A DNA stretch of 45,890 nucleotides from Gammaproteobacteria bacterium (lineage in GTDB: Bacteria; Pseudomonadota; Gammaproteobacteria; Steroidobacterales; Steroidobacteraceae). Of the stretch, positions 8,104 through 17,702 are shown one piece after another; positions within the stretch are counted from its first letter, which is position 1; each line of letters starts with the position of its first letter. The DNA is taken from contig SHZO01000003.1 of assembly GCA_009692285.1 (NCBI GenBank), positions 1 through 45,890 of the forward strand, written 5' to 3'. Under the pieces are notes generated by a model, which did no database searches, was not told the DNA's origin, and saw nothing but the letters and a program-made list of their open reading frames with translations. Made by a program: the position numbers and the translations under genes.

Positions 8104-9273
8104 TTAGCGAGCGTCTGCCGACAGCGCCTGAGCTTTGTCGGTGCGTTCCCAAGTAAAGTCCTTGTCTTCGCGGCCAAAGTGTCCATAGGCCGCTGTTTTT
8201 TGATAGATCGGACGCGCTAGTTTAAGCATTTCGCGTAGCCCGTAGGGCGTGAGATCAAAGTGACGCCGCACTAGCGCGGTAAGCCTTTCGCGAGAAAGTG
8301 TGCCGGTACCAAAAGTTTCTAACATGATGGAAGTGGGTTCGGCTACACCAATGGCGTAGGAGACTTGTACTTCGCAACGCGAGGCTAAACCGGCAGCCAC
8401 TACATTTTTAGCAACATAACGCGCTGCATATGCGGCTGAGCGATCGACCTTGGAAGGGTCTTTACCTGAAAAAGCGCCACCACCATGGCGTGCAAAGCCC
8501 CCGTAGGTATCCACTATTATTTTTCGGCCGGTGAGGCCGCAATCGCCTACTGGTCCGCCAATGACAAAGCGACCGGTTGGATTAATGTGGTATTTAGTGT
8601 TCTTATGCAACCACTTTTTTGGTAGGACAGGTTTTAGAATTTCTTCCATTACCGCTTCCCTTAGCCGTGCGGTGGAGATGTCATCACTGTGTTGGGTAGA
8701 AAGTACCACGGCTTCAATGCCGACTGGCTTGTCATTCTCATAACGCAGCGTGACTTGGCTCTTAGCGTCTGGTCGCAACCAGGACAATTTGCCACTCTTA
8801 CGCACTTTAGCCTGCCGTTCCACTAAGAGATGAGCAAGTGTGATTGCAGCGGGCATTAGCACACCAGTTTCGTCGCTAGCGTAGCCAAACATCAGGCCTT
8901 GATCACCAGCCCCTTGTTTGCGTGGATCTTTGCGATCTACGCCTTGGGCTATATCCACAGATTGTTTTCCGATGATATTCAGCACACCGCATGAAGCGCC
9001 GTCGAACCCCATTTCTGAGGAGTTATAACCGATATCCAGCACGGTTTTACGCACTAACGCTTCAATATCGACCCAAGCATTGGTGGTGACTTCGCCAGCG
9101 ACAATGACCACACCTGTTTTGACCATTGTCTCGCAGGCGACGCGGCCATTTTTATCCTTAGAGAGAATGGCATCTAACACCGCATCAGAGATTTGGTCAG
9201 CAACTTTATCAGGGTGACCTTCTGAGACTGATTCAGAGGTAAATAAAAAGCTGTTCAGATTTTGTTTATGCAT
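8104..9273 (-). CDS. metK: S-adenosylmethionine synthetase
   Basis: Makes SAM from methionine and ATP. The family signatures are [17 protein letters not shown] near the N terminus, [12 protein letters not shown] near residue 116, and [18 protein letters not shown] in the third domain. At 389 residues it is full length. The ATG at 9273 gives the usual short lead before [13 protein letters not shown]; no strong ribosome site is visible ahead of it. It is the first gene of the minus-strand metK-ahcY-cpdA-CPBP group. I did not see a SAM riboswitch in the 183-base divergent spacer upstream. Confidence 0.97.
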   Translation of the reverse strand: MHKQNLNSFLFTSESVSEGHPDKVADQISDAVLDAILSKDKNGRVACETMVKTGVVIVAGEVTTNAWVDIEALVRKTVLDIGYNSSEMGFDGASCGVLNIIGKQSVDIAQGVDRKDPRKQGAGDQGLMFGYASDETGVLMPAAITLAHLLVERQAKVRKSGKLSWLRPDAKSQVTLRYENDKPVGIEAVVLSTQHSDDISTARLREAVMEEILKPVLPKKWLHKNTKYHINPTGRFVIGGPVGDCGLTGRKIIVDTYGGFARHGGGAFSGKDPSKVDRSAAYAARYVAKNVVAAGLASRCEVQVSYAIGVAEPTSIMLETFGTGTLSRERLTALVRRHFDLTPYGLREMLKLARPIYQKTAAYGHFGREDKDFTWERTDKAQALSADAR

Positions 9274-9456
9274 GAAAAAATAGTCAGGTAGATATAACTG
9301 GTTAGATGTTTAATAACCTCTATTCAAGAATTGTAACAAAAAACATGTAATTAATGCCATACAGTGGCATCACGTTGATATTTACATTGAATGACACGGT
9401 AGGATTATCAGAGAATACGTGGGCAGCCTAAATGTATTTTCAAGGAACAGCTTAAA
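9274..9456. promoter_or_regulatory. Divergent metK/tkt control region
   Basis: A 183-base AT-rich spacer between two divergent operons; it must hold promoters in both directions. The clearest structure is a perfect inverted repeat, ATGCCA-TACAG-TGGCAT, at 9354-9370. It could be an operator or a small hairpin. The tkt ribosome site AAGGA lies at 9442-9446. I could not assign convincing -35/-10 pairs, and I see no convincing MetJ box array. Confidence 0.45.
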
Positions 9457-11472
9457 ATGCTTCATATACGTGATTTGGCCAATGCGATTCGCGCGCTATC
9501 GATGGATGCGGTACAGCAGGCAGTCTCGGGTCACCCTGGCGCCCCGATGGGTATGGCCGATATTGCCTCAGTTCTGTGGCGCGAAGTGATGAGCTACAAC
9601 CCTAGTAATCCCCGTTGGGTAGATCGCGATCGTTTCGTACTCTCCAATGGTCACGCGTCCATGCTGCTTTATTCTGTCTTACACCTCAGTGGCTATCCTC
9701 TGGCGATGGAAGAGATAAAAAATTTTAGACAACTCGGTTCACGTACGGCAGGGCATCCCGAACATGATCTAAATATAGGGATTGAAACTACTACGGGTCC
9801 GTTGGGACAGGGATTTGCCACCGCAGTAGGCATGGCCTTAGCAGAGCGTTTGCTAGCCGCGGAATTTAATCGTGCTGGGCATGAGATTATTAATCATCGC
9901 ACTTGGGTTTTTTTGGGCGACGGCTGCATGATGGAAGGACTCTCCCATGAGGCTGCTTCTTTAGCTGGCACTTTAGGCTTAGGAAAATTAATTTGTGTTT
10001 ACGATGACAATGGCATCTCTATTGATGGTGAGGTCAAGGGTTGGATGGCAGATGACACTCCTAAGCGCTTCTCTGCCTATGGTTGGCAGGTCATCAAAGA
10101 TATCGATGGCCATGATGCTGAAGCTATTCAAAAAGCTCTACGCCGTGCTCGAGCAAACCAAACACAGCCGACATTAATCTGCGCGCGTACCGTTATTGGC
10201 TGGGGTGCGCCTAATAAACAAGGCACAAAGTCCACGCATGGCGAAGCGCTTGGTGCTGATGAAATTGCCGCAACGCGTGCAGGATTGCCTTGGACTTATG
10301 CGCCGTTTGTTATCCCCGATGAGATTCGTGTTGCTTGGGATCAGCGTGAGCGTGGTAGCCGTTTAGAAAAGGCATGGAAGCGACGTTTTAATCGGTATCG
10401 TAAAGAATTTCCAACCGAGGCCGCAGAATTTACCCGTCGGATACAAGGGGATTTACCAATTAATTGGCCTAACTTGCGTGCAGCAGCTTTTGTGGCTGCC
10501 GCAGCCGTGACTAGTCCACAAGCCACGCGCGCTTCATCTCAAGTTGTATTAAATGCTATCGGCCCAGGCTTAAGCGAGTTGTTGGGTGGCTCTGCAGATT
10601 TGACTGGTTCAGTGAATACTTTTCGTAAGGATTCAAAAGCTGTAACACATGATGATGCGGCCGGTAATTATATCAATTACGGCGTGCGTGAATTTGCTAT
10701 GACAGCAATGATGAATGGTTTGGCGCTGCACGGTGGTTTTGTGCCCTATGCTGGAACATTCTTGGTGTTCTCCGATTACGCACGTAATGCTGTGCGTTTG
10801 GCAGCGCTCATGCATCAGCGTGTTTTACTGGTGTACACGCATGATTCAATTGGCTTAGGCGAAGATGGACCTACGCATCAACCGATTGAACATTTAGCCT
10901 CTTTGCGTGCCATGCCAAATTTAAATCTTTGGCGCCCTTGCGATGCGATGGAGACTGTGGTGGCATGGTTAGCGGGAATTGAAAATACAGCTACCCCTAC
11001 CGCTCTAGTTTTTACACGACAAGCACTCGTGCAGCAATCGCGCAGCGAATCGCAGCAAGCCGCTATCGCTTGTGGCGGGTACACGCTTATTGAAGCCCCC
11101 GAGCATATCAAGGGCGAAGTACCTGAGGCTATTGTGATAGCTACCGGTTCAGAAGTGGGTCCGTCCGCTGAGGCAGTGCGCGCAGTGAATGCGGCCGGAC
11201 ACCGCGTGCGTTTAGTTTCTATGCCTTCCACTGAAGTTTTTGATGCACAAGATTTGCGTTGGCGTGATTCAGTATTGCCTGCTGTAGTGACGCGTCGTCT
11301 GGCTGTTGAAGCAGCAGCTTCGCAAAGTTGGTGGAAGTACGTGGGCTTGCAAGGCCGTGTTCTGGGTATTGACCGTTTTGGCGCTTCTGGTAAAGCTGCA
11401 GAGCTGTTTAAGGATTACGGTCTCACCGCAACACAAATACAAACCGCTTTAGAGAGTATGTTGCAGAATTAG
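9457..11472 (+). CDS. tkt: Transketolase
   Basis: Thiamine-diphosphate enzyme that moves two-carbon units between sugar phosphates in the pentose phosphate pathway. At 671 residues it is full length. The N-terminal domain has SGHPGAPMGMADIA and the TPP/magnesium motif from GDGCMMEGLSHEAASLAG to DDN. The middle domain has the segments YGVREFAMTAMMNGLALHGG and THDSIGLGEDGPTHQPIEHL with the catalytic Glu and substrate His residues. The C-terminal domain has ATGSEV and DRFGASG. The ribosome site AAGGA lies about ten bases upstream. It leads a long plus-strand run: tkt, gap, pgk, pyk and three further genes. Confidence 0.97.
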   Translation: MLHIRDLANAIRALSMDAVQQAVSGHPGAPMGMADIASVLWREVMSYNPSNPRWVDRDRFVLSNGHASMLLYSVLHLSGYPLAMEEIKNFRQLGSRTAGHPEHDLNIGIETTTGPLGQGFATAVGMALAERLLAAEFNRAGHEIINHRTWVFLGDGCMMEGLSHEAASLAGTLGLGKLICVYDDNGISIDGEVKGWMADDTPKRFSAYGWQVIKDIDGHDAEAIQKALRRARANQTQPTLICARTVIGWGAPNKQGTKSTHGEALGADEIAATRAGLPWTYAPFVIPDEIRVAWDQRERGSRLEKAWKRRFNRYRKEFPTEAAEFTRRIQGDLPINWPNLRAAAFVAAAAVTSPQATRASSQVVLNAIGPGLSELLGGSADLTGSVNTFRKDSKAVTHDDAAGNYINYGVREFAMTAMMNGLALHGGFVPYAGTFLVFSDYARNAVRLAALMHQRVLLVYTHDSIGLGEDGPTHQPIEHLASLRAMPNLNLWRPCDAMETVVAWLAGIENTATPTALVFTRQALVQQSRSESQQAAIACGGYTLIEAPEHIKGEVPEAIVIATGSEVGPSAEAVRAVNAAGHRVRLVSMPSTEVFDAQDLRWRDSVLPAVVTRRLAVEAAASQSWWKYVGLQGRVLGIDRFGASGKAAELFKDYGLTATQIQTALESMLQN

Positions 11473-11516
11473 TCATTGGATTTTTTGGGGTTGATAAAAA
11501 TTAAGGAACTTAAGAC

Positions 11517-12533
11517 ATGGCGATTAAAGTAGGTATTAACGGATACGGCCGCATCGGACGTAATATTTTACGTGCGCTTTATGAGTCAAATCGTACTGCT
11601 GAGATTCAGATCGTTGCTATAAATGATCTAGGTGATGCTGAAACTAATGCCTATCTCACGCGCTATGACACTGCGCATGGAAAATTTGCTGGACAAGTAC
11701 AGATCGAAGGCGACTCTATGATCGTCAACGGTGATCCTATTCGTGTGCTCGCTCAGCGTGACCCTGCGCAGCTGCCTTGGGGCGAGCTAGGGGTCGATTA
11801 TGTGCTGGAGTGCACTGGACTTTTTACCAGCAAGGCAAAAGCTAGTGCACATATTCAAGGGGGCGCGAAAAAAGTAATTATTTCTGCTCCCGGTGGCGAT
11901 GATGTCGATGCTACCGTAGTTTATGGTGTGAATGATCAGGTATTACGGGCTTCGCAGACTGTTATTTCTAATGCCTCTTGCACAACAAATTGCTTGGCAC
12001 CTGTGGCGCAGGTACTACATGAGAATATTGGAATTGTCAGCGGATTGATGACCACCATTCATGCCTATACTAATGATCAAGTTCTAACTGATGTTTATCA
12101 TAGCGATTTGCGACGTGCACGTTCTGCCACGATGTCCATGATACCAACCAAAACTGGGGCAGCAGCGGCAGTGGGTTTGGTGTTGCCCGCTCTTAAGGGT
12201 AAGTTTGATGGATTTGCAGTACGAGTACCGACGATCAATGTTTCTTTGGTCGATTTAACGTTTACTGCTGCACGCGCTACTACGGTGGCAGAGATTGACG
12301 CAATGATGCAGGCTGCCGCAAGCACGAGTCCACTTAAAGGAGTTTTGGCTTATACCGAAGCGCCACTCGTATCTATTGACTACAATCATGATTCACATTC
12401 ATCAACTTACGATGCCACTCTTACGAAAGTAATTCAGGGTTCATTAGTTAAAGTGTGCGCTTGGTATGATAACGAATGGGGTTTTTCGAATCGCATGCTT
12501 GATACCACGCTCGCTTGGTCCAAAGCGCGCTGA
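11517..12533 (+). CDS. gap: Glyceraldehyde-3-phosphate dehydrogenase
   Basis: NAD-dependent oxidation of glyceraldehyde 3-phosphate. The Rossmann start [12 protein letters not shown], the catalytic C155 in SNASCTTNC and the segment HAYTNDQ are all present. TGAAAAV stands where GAPDHs have the phosphate-site TGAAKAV. The C terminus ([25 protein letters not shown]) resembles erythrose-4-phosphate dehydrogenase (Epd), and tkt-epd-pgk is a known order in pseudomonads. I favour GAPDH because the TGAA segment is kept, whereas E. coli Epd has a different sequence there. The ribosome site AAGGAA lies about 11 bases upstream of the ATG. Confidence 0.9.
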   Translation: MAIKVGINGYGRIGRNILRALYESNRTAEIQIVAINDLGDAETNAYLTRYDTAHGKFAGQVQIEGDSMIVNGDPIRVLAQRDPAQLPWGELGVDYVLECTGLFTSKAKASAHIQGGAKKVIISAPGGDDVDATVVYGVNDQVLRASQTVISNASCTTNCLAPVAQVLHENIGIVSGLMTTIHAYTNDQVLTDVYHSDLRRARSATMSMIPTKTGAAAAVGLVLPALKGKFDGFAVRVPTINVSLVDLTFTAARATTVAEIDAMMQAAASTSPLKGVLAYTEAPLVSIDYNHDSHSSTYDATLTKVIQGSLVKVCAWYDNEWGFSNRMLDTTLAWSKAR

Positions 12534-12555
12534 TTAAGAGGATATTTCTTTAAAT

Positions 12556-13746
12556 ATGCTACGTATGTTAGATCTAGATCTGCGTGGTAAGCGGGTGTTA
12601 ATACGTGAAGATTTTAATGTTCCGATTCATAATGGTGTGGTCGGCACATTGACTCGCTTGCGTGCCACGCTGCCCACGTTGCGAGCCGCACTTTCGCAAG
12701 ACGCAAAAGTTATTCTGCTATCGCATTTAGGCAGGCCCAAAGAGGGTTTTTTTTCATCCGAGTTTTCACTTGCGCTGGTTGCAAAATCCTTGAGTGAACT
12801 CCTAGGGCAGCCAGTGCGTTTGGCTTCAAATTGGTTAGATAGTGTTGAGTGCGCATATGGCGAAGTCGTTCTGTGTGAAAACACGCGCTTTAACGTCGGT
12901 GAAAAAGCCAATAATGAAACTCTTGCGCGACGTATGGCGGCTTTGTGTGATGTATTTGTGATGGATGCCTTTGGGGCAGCTCATCGTGCAGAAGCTAGTA
13001 CACATGGTGTGGCACGTTTTGCACCAATTGCTTGTGCAGGTCCTTTGTTGGTTAGCGAACTCGAATCTCTGCAACGCGGCTTAGCCCGGCCTGCGCTCCC
13101 TATGGTAGCTATTGTGGGGGGATCCAAAGTTTCAACGAAGCTTACAGTACTTGAAAATTTGCTTGAAAAAGTTGATCAACTGATTGTTGGTGGTGGGATT
13201 GCGAATACTTTTTTGGCTGCTACAGGCGTACCAATGGGTAAGTCCTTATATGAGCCTGAAATGCTAGAGATGGCGCGTGGATTACTTTCCCTTGCTGAGC
13301 AACGCGGTGTACAAATACCTCTACCTACCGATGTTTTGGTTGCGCGCGAATTTTCTTCTAGCGCTGCTGCTACGGTGCGTGATGTGAAGGCCGTTGCGGC
13401 AGATGAGCTTATTCTCGATATCGGCCCTAATACTTCTAAGCAATTTGCAGAGATTTTGCAATCTGCTGGCACCATTCTCTGGAACGGTCCTGTTGGCGTA
13501 TTTGAATTTGACCAATTTGGTGAAGGCACTCGTATCATCGCCGAAGCTGTGGCAATTAGCCCAGCGTTTTCTCTGGCAGGAGGAGGGGAAACACTTGCTG
13601 CTATAGAGAAATATCACGTTCAGCAGGGTATTTCTTATATCTCTACTGGTGGCGGAGCTTTTTTGGAATTTATTGAGGGCAAAACGCTGCCTGCTGTGGC
13701 GATGCTCGAACAAAGAGCAAGTGAGTTAGTGTCCCTGTGGCCTTAG
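12556..13746 (+). CDS. pgk: Phosphoglycerate kinase
   Basis: Transfers phosphate from 1,3-bisphosphoglycerate to ADP in glycolysis. Signatures are IREDFNVPI near residue 17, [32 protein letters not shown], the nucleotide-site [10 protein letters not shown], and the closing segment [13 protein letters not shown] with STGGGAFLE. The 396-residue length is typical. The ATG at 12556 fits the usual lead before [13 protein letters not shown] lies some 14 bases upstream, which is rather far. No fructose-bisphosphate aldolase follows it; pyruvate kinase comes next. Confidence 0.97.
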   Translation: MLRMLDLDLRGKRVLIREDFNVPIHNGVVGTLTRLRATLPTLRAALSQDAKVILLSHLGRPKEGFFSSEFSLALVAKSLSELLGQPVRLASNWLDSVECAYGEVVLCENTRFNVGEKANNETLARRMAALCDVFVMDAFGAAHRAEASTHGVARFAPIACAGPLLVSELESLQRGLARPALPMVAIVGGSKVSTKLTVLENLLEKVDQLIVGGGIANTFLAATGVPMGKSLYEPEMLEMARGLLSLAEQRGVQIPLPTDVLVAREFSSSAAATVRDVKAVAADELILDIGPNTSKQFAEILQSAGTILWNGPVGVFEFDQFGEGTRIIAEAVAISPAFSLAGGGETLAAIEKYHVQQGISYISTGGGAFLEFIEGKTLPAVAMLEQRASELVSLWP

Positions 13747-13775
13747 CTCCGGTGCTGGATTGCTAGCATCGGAGC
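13746..13775 (+). other. Intercistronic hairpin between pgk and pyk
   Basis: An 11-bp stem pairs GCTCCGGTGCT (13746-13756) with AGCATCGGAGC (13765-13775). It has one G-T wobble and an 8-base loop, and it begins on the last base of the pgk stop codon. No run of T follows, so it is not a standard intrinsic terminator. It may protect the upstream mRNA 3' end, mark a processing site, or lower pyk read-through. Confidence 0.6.
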
Positions 13776-13798
13776 GCTACTAGCCGCACAATACAGCT

Positions 13799-15232
13799 AT
13801 GATTCGACGAACTAAAATTGTAGCTACTCTGGGGCCTGCCACGGACCCTCCCGATGTGCTGTTTCAAATGTGTCGTGCTGGTCTTGATGTGGCTCGCATC
13901 AATTTCTCCCATGGCAGCTCTGCAGATCATTTACAGCGGATTCAAGCACTGCGTGCAGCCTCTGCACTTGCAGGTCGCTACGTCGCTATCTTGGGTGATT
14001 TATCAGGTCCTAAGATTCGCATCGAGAGCTTTATTGAAGGACGAGTGCAGCTCATTGAGGGGGCTGCCTTCGCCTTAGATACTGTGCTAGATCCAGCTAT
14101 GGGGACTGTCTCTAGTGTAGGTATCGCATACAAAGAGCTAATCAAAGATGTCGCAGTTGGTGACACGCTATTATTAAACGATGGCTTAATTGTTCTAGAA
14201 GTCACCCTCATTCAAGCCACTTGTATTCACACGCGTGTATTAGTCGGAGGAGAGCTCTCAAACCGTAAGGGGGTAAATCGTAAAGGAGGCGGTATCTCAG
14301 CACCAGCGCTCACTGATAAAGATCATGAAGATATTATTTTTTCTGCGCAGAATGACGTTGATTATTTGGCGTTATCTTTTGTGCGAAATGGCGATGATGT
14401 TCGTCAGGCAAGAGAGCTTTTAAAGAAAGCCGGTTCCAGCGCACGAATCGTGGCAAAGATAGAGCGCCAAGAAGCAGTGACCGAGTTAGCCGGCATCATT
14501 GAGGCTTCTGATGTCATTATGGTGGCGCGGGGTGATCTAGGTGTTGAAATGGGTTATGCAGCACTCACAGGACTACAAAAAACAATTATTCAAAATACCC
14601 GTCAGCACAACCGTATTGTCATAACTGCGACACAGATGATGGAGTCGATGATCAATAGCCCCGTACCCACACGTGCAGAGGTGAGTGATGTAGCTAACGC
14701 AGTCATGGATGGAACTGATGCCGTGATGCTCTCTGCTGAAACGGCTGCTGGTAAATATCCGGTAAAAGCTTTGGAGGCAATGGCTGAGGTTATTCAGGGT
14801 GCAGAGACTTATCAATTAGCAAATTACAAGGCGCGCGAACGTACCGATATAACCTTTACACACACTGATCAAGCAATCGCTAATGCGGTGATGTATACCG
14901 CCAATCACATGAATGTTCGTGCGATTGTTGCACTGACTGAAACTGGCTCTACTGCTTTATGGATGTCGCGGCTTCGCTCTGATATTCCAATTTATGCTTT
15001 CACCCGTCATTCGGATACGCTCCGTCGCGTCACTTTATATCGGGGCGTCTACCCTGTGTCATTTGATTTGTCTTCAGGCGGCGGGCATCCGCTAGAGTTT
15101 GATGTGTTCGAAATTTTACTAGATTTAAAATTAGTCAACGAAGGAGATCTATTGATTATCACTAAGGGCGAGCTATCTGGTGTCCAGGGTGGTACAAATT
15201 CGATGCGCATTCTCAAAGTGTGGCGCAGCTAA
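13799..15232 (+). CDS. pyk: Pyruvate kinase
   Basis: Converts phosphoenolpyruvate and ADP to pyruvate and ATP. Expected motifs occur in order: RRTKIVATLGPAT at the start, VARINFSHGSS, GDLSGPKIRI, FVRNGDDV, AKIERQEAV, and the active-site segment DVIMVARGDLGVEMG. ITATQMMESM, the segment PTRAEVSDVANAVMDGTDAVMLSAETAAGKYP, and a C-terminal allosteric domain follow. The protein has 477 residues. The ATG at 13799 abuts the conserved core. Translation ends 19 bases before the acylase gene. Confidence 0.96.
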   Translation: MIRRTKIVATLGPATDPPDVLFQMCRAGLDVARINFSHGSSADHLQRIQALRAASALAGRYVAILGDLSGPKIRIESFIEGRVQLIEGAAFALDTVLDPAMGTVSSVGIAYKELIKDVAVGDTLLLNDGLIVLEVTLIQATCIHTRVLVGGELSNRKGVNRKGGGISAPALTDKDHEDIIFSAQNDVDYLALSFVRNGDDVRQARELLKKAGSSARIVAKIERQEAVTELAGIIEASDVIMVARGDLGVEMGYAALTGLQKTIIQNTRQHNRIVITATQMMESMINSPVPTRAEVSDVANAVMDGTDAVMLSAETAAGKYPVKALEAMAEVIQGAETYQLANYKARERTDITFTHTDQAIANAVMYTANHMNVRAIVALTETGSTALWMSRLRSDIPIYAFTRHSDTLRRVTLYRGVYPVSFDLSSGGGHPLEFDVFEILLDLKLVNEGDLLIITKGELSGVQGGTNSMRILKVWRS

Positions 15233-15251
15233 TTCAAAAGCTGATGGATCT

Positions 15252-17702
15252 ATGAAGCGTGTACTGCTCTGGATTTCATGTGCAGTTATCTTCTTATTGT
15301 TAATTTTTTTAAGTGCGGGTTGGTGGTTTTTGCGTGGGTCGCTGCCACTGCTAGATGGTCAGTTAGCTGTGGGTATTGGCGGACCCAGCGCTGCTGTTAC
15401 CATTGAACGAGACGTTGCGGGTGCGCCGACGATTACCGGTAAGAATATAGAGGATGTTGCCTACGGGCTAGGTTTTGCACATGCGCAAGATCGTTTTTTC
15501 CAAATGGATCTTGCGCGGCGTTTAGCAGCTGGTGAATTAGCAGCTTTGATCGGCGTCTCCGCCGTACCGACGGATAAAAAGTTGCGAGTTTTTCGTTTTC
15601 GTGCGGTGGCTCAGCGAGTTGTCTCCGATGCAACGCCTGCCCAACGCAGTTGGATTAAAGCTTATACAAGGGGTGTGAACCGTGGGATGGCTGCGTTGCG
15701 TTCGCGACCTTGGGAGTATGGTGTGCTGCGGTTGAAGCCGCAGCCATGGCAAGCGGAAGACTCTATTCTAGTATTGCATTCTATGTGGTATCAGTTGCAA
15801 TACCAAAATATTATTAGCGAGCAAGCGCGTCGTCAAATAATTTCACGTATCGAGTCGCAGGTTAGTGATGCTTCACTGACTGCAAGCGTGACACAGTTTT
15901 TATTTGCGCGCGGAAATGAATGGGACACGCCTAATTTTCAGACTTTATCACAGGCTCATTCTGCTAATGGAGCCGAACCTTTTCAAGCGCCACCTATTCC
16001 TTCACCTGCAGTATTTAATTTGCGCAATTTTTCTGTATCGGGTGTTAATCAAGCCGGTACTGTGAATGCCCCAGAACCTGAGTCTGTAAGTAAAGTCGGC
16101 AGTAATGCTTGGGTAGTCAGCGGCAGGTATACCGCTAATGGAGCGGCGCTGATTGCTGGTGATATGCATCTAGGTTTGCGCGTGCCGACGGTGTGGTATC
16201 GGACACGACTGCGTTTAAACCAATCTAGAATAGATAACCAGGAAGACCAGAGTATGGAGCTTAACGGGGTGACATTGCCCGGTCTGCCCTTCATTGCGGC
16301 TGGTAGCAATGGGTATATCGCATGGTCTTTTACTAATAGCTACGGTAATTGGGTTGATGTTAACAGCGTGAGTTGCGATGCCACTCAATTCTCTGCACGA
16401 CGTGAGCGTATAGAAGTAGCTCATGCGAAGGCCATTGAGATTGAGATCAAAGAATCGTTGTTAGGTACTTTGATAGACACCGGCAGTGATGCATCTAGTG
16501 TAGCAAGCACTTGCTGGGTTGTGCGTTGGCTTGCAGTAGAACCTGGCGCGACTAATTTAGTTGCTTTGGAGCTAATGCAAGCCCGTGATGTGGAAGCTGC
16601 CTTGAGTATTGCACCTAGCGTAGGTATGCCTCAACAAAATTTTATTGTAGGTGATCGTAGTGGGCATATTGCGTGGAGCATTATTGGACGTATTCCAATC
16701 GGTAATCTTGGACCTATGACTCCACGACCAGTCCAATGGCGCCTGTCACAGGAGGTGCCAAAAATCGTAGATCCAGAAGTAGGGCGTATTTGGAGTGCTA
16801 ATGCCCGCCAGGTTGAAGGTGAATTTGAAGTTGTATTGGGGAATGAGCAGGCGCAAGGCGGCATGTCTTATGATTCTGGTGCTCGTGTGCGACAAATCCG
16901 AGATGACTTACTGGGATTGAAGAATCCTGCGACCCCAATGGATATGTTGAACATCCAGTTAGATGATCGAGGTTTATTTTTGACGCGTTGGCAGCGATTA
17001 TTGCTAGCCACCTTAGATGAGGATGCACTCAAAAACTCGCCGCAACGCATAGAGATGCGTCGTTATGTCAGTGTTTGGGGTGGGCGTGCTGATCCAAACT
17101 CGGTTGGGTACAGAATTGTTCGCGAATTTCGAGATAAAACTCGTCAGGCTAGCTGGCAGATGATTACTTCAGCACTAAAAGTAGCTGAAGGCTCGCAGCC
17201 TAATTCTCTGTTTGAGGGTTCTCTTTGGCGTTTGGTTACAGAACAACCAATGCATTGGTTGTCACGTGACTATCTTGATTGGCGGGCTTTTATTTTGACT
17301 CAGGTAGATCAGCTCGCCGATGAACTAAATAAGAGCTGCGGTAGCTTATCGCGTTGTCGTTGGGGCCAATTCAACACGATGCAAATCCGTCATCCACTAT
17401 CAGCGGCATTGGGTCCTTTAGGACCTTACTTAGATATGCCTGCACTGGAGTCCTCGGGAGATCACGATATGCCGCGCGTTGTGGGCCCTACCTTTGGCGC
17501 ATCGGAGCGTTTTGCAGTATCTCCAGGGCATGAAGCCGAAGGTTATTTACAAATTCCAGGCGGCCAAAGTGGTCATCCGCTCTCGCCTTTTTACCGCACA
17601 GGGTTCGAGGATTGGATCACTGGTCGAGCACGCCCCTTGTTGCCTAGCGCAACAGTGTATCGTCTGACTTTAAATAGTTCTATTACAAGAGCATCTGAAT
17701 GA
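15252..17702 (+). CDS. Penicillin acylase family N-terminal nucleophile hydrolase
   Basis: An 816-residue precursor of the family that includes penicillin G acylase, cephalosporin acylase and AHL acylases such as PvdQ and QuiP. A membrane segment or signal at about residues 5-26 sends it to the periplasm. The alpha part shows YGLGFAHAQDRFFQMDLARR. Autocleavage is predicted before S284 in VGSNAWVVSGRYT, giving the catalytic N-terminal serine of the beta chain. ALIAGDMHLGLRVP, PGLPFIAAGSNGYIAWSFTN and PGHEAEGYLQIPGGQSGHP support the beta fold. Acyl specificity cannot be read from the sequence. I chose the ATG at 15252 because a longer in-frame start lies inside pyk. It ends in an ATGA overlap with the MoxR gene. 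Confidence 0.9.
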   Translation: MKRVLLWISCAVIFLLLIFLSAGWWFLRGSLPLLDGQLAVGIGGPSAAVTIERDVAGAPTITGKNIEDVAYGLGFAHAQDRFFQMDLARRLAAGELAALIGVSAVPTDKKLRVFRFRAVAQRVVSDATPAQRSWIKAYTRGVNRGMAALRSRPWEYGVLRLKPQPWQAEDSILVLHSMWYQLQYQNIISEQARRQIISRIESQVSDASLTASVTQFLFARGNEWDTPNFQTLSQAHSANGAEPFQAPPIPSPAVFNLRNFSVSGVNQAGTVNAPEPESVSKVGSNAWVVSGRYTANGAALIAGDMHLGLRVPTVWYRTRLRLNQSRIDNQEDQSMELNGVTLPGLPFIAAGSNGYIAWSFTNSYGNWVDVNSVSCDATQFSARRERIEVAHAKAIEIEIKESLLGTLIDTGSDASSVASTCWVVRWLAVEPGATNLVALELMQARDVEAALSIAPSVGMPQQNFIVGDRSGHIAWSIIGRIPIGNLGPMTPRPVQWRLSQEVPKIVDPEVGRIWSANARQVEGEFEVVLGNEQAQGGMSYDSGARVRQIRDDLLGLKNPATPMDMLNIQLDDRGLFLTRWQRLLLATLDEDALKNSPQRIEMRRYVSVWGGRADPNSVGYRIVREFRDKTRQASWQMITSALKVAEGSQPNSLFEGSLWRLVTEQPMHWLSRDYLDWRAFILTQVDQLADELNKSCGSLSRCRWGQFNTMQIRHPLSAALGPLGPYLDMPALESSGDHDMPRVVGPTFGASERFAVSPGHEAEGYLQIPGGQSGHPLSPFYRTGFEDWITGRARPLLPSATVYRLTLNSSITRASE

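Noticed and set aside
9274-9330. MetJ boxes or SAM riboswitch ahead of metK
   Set aside because: AGATATAACT and AGATGTTT resemble the MetJ half-site only loosely and are not properly phased; no SAM riboswitch core was seen.
15180-15251. Longer start for the penicillin acylase gene
   Set aside because: It would overlap the pyk coding region by 53 bases and put a Cys-rich stretch before a clear signal segment; the ATG at 15252 fits better.
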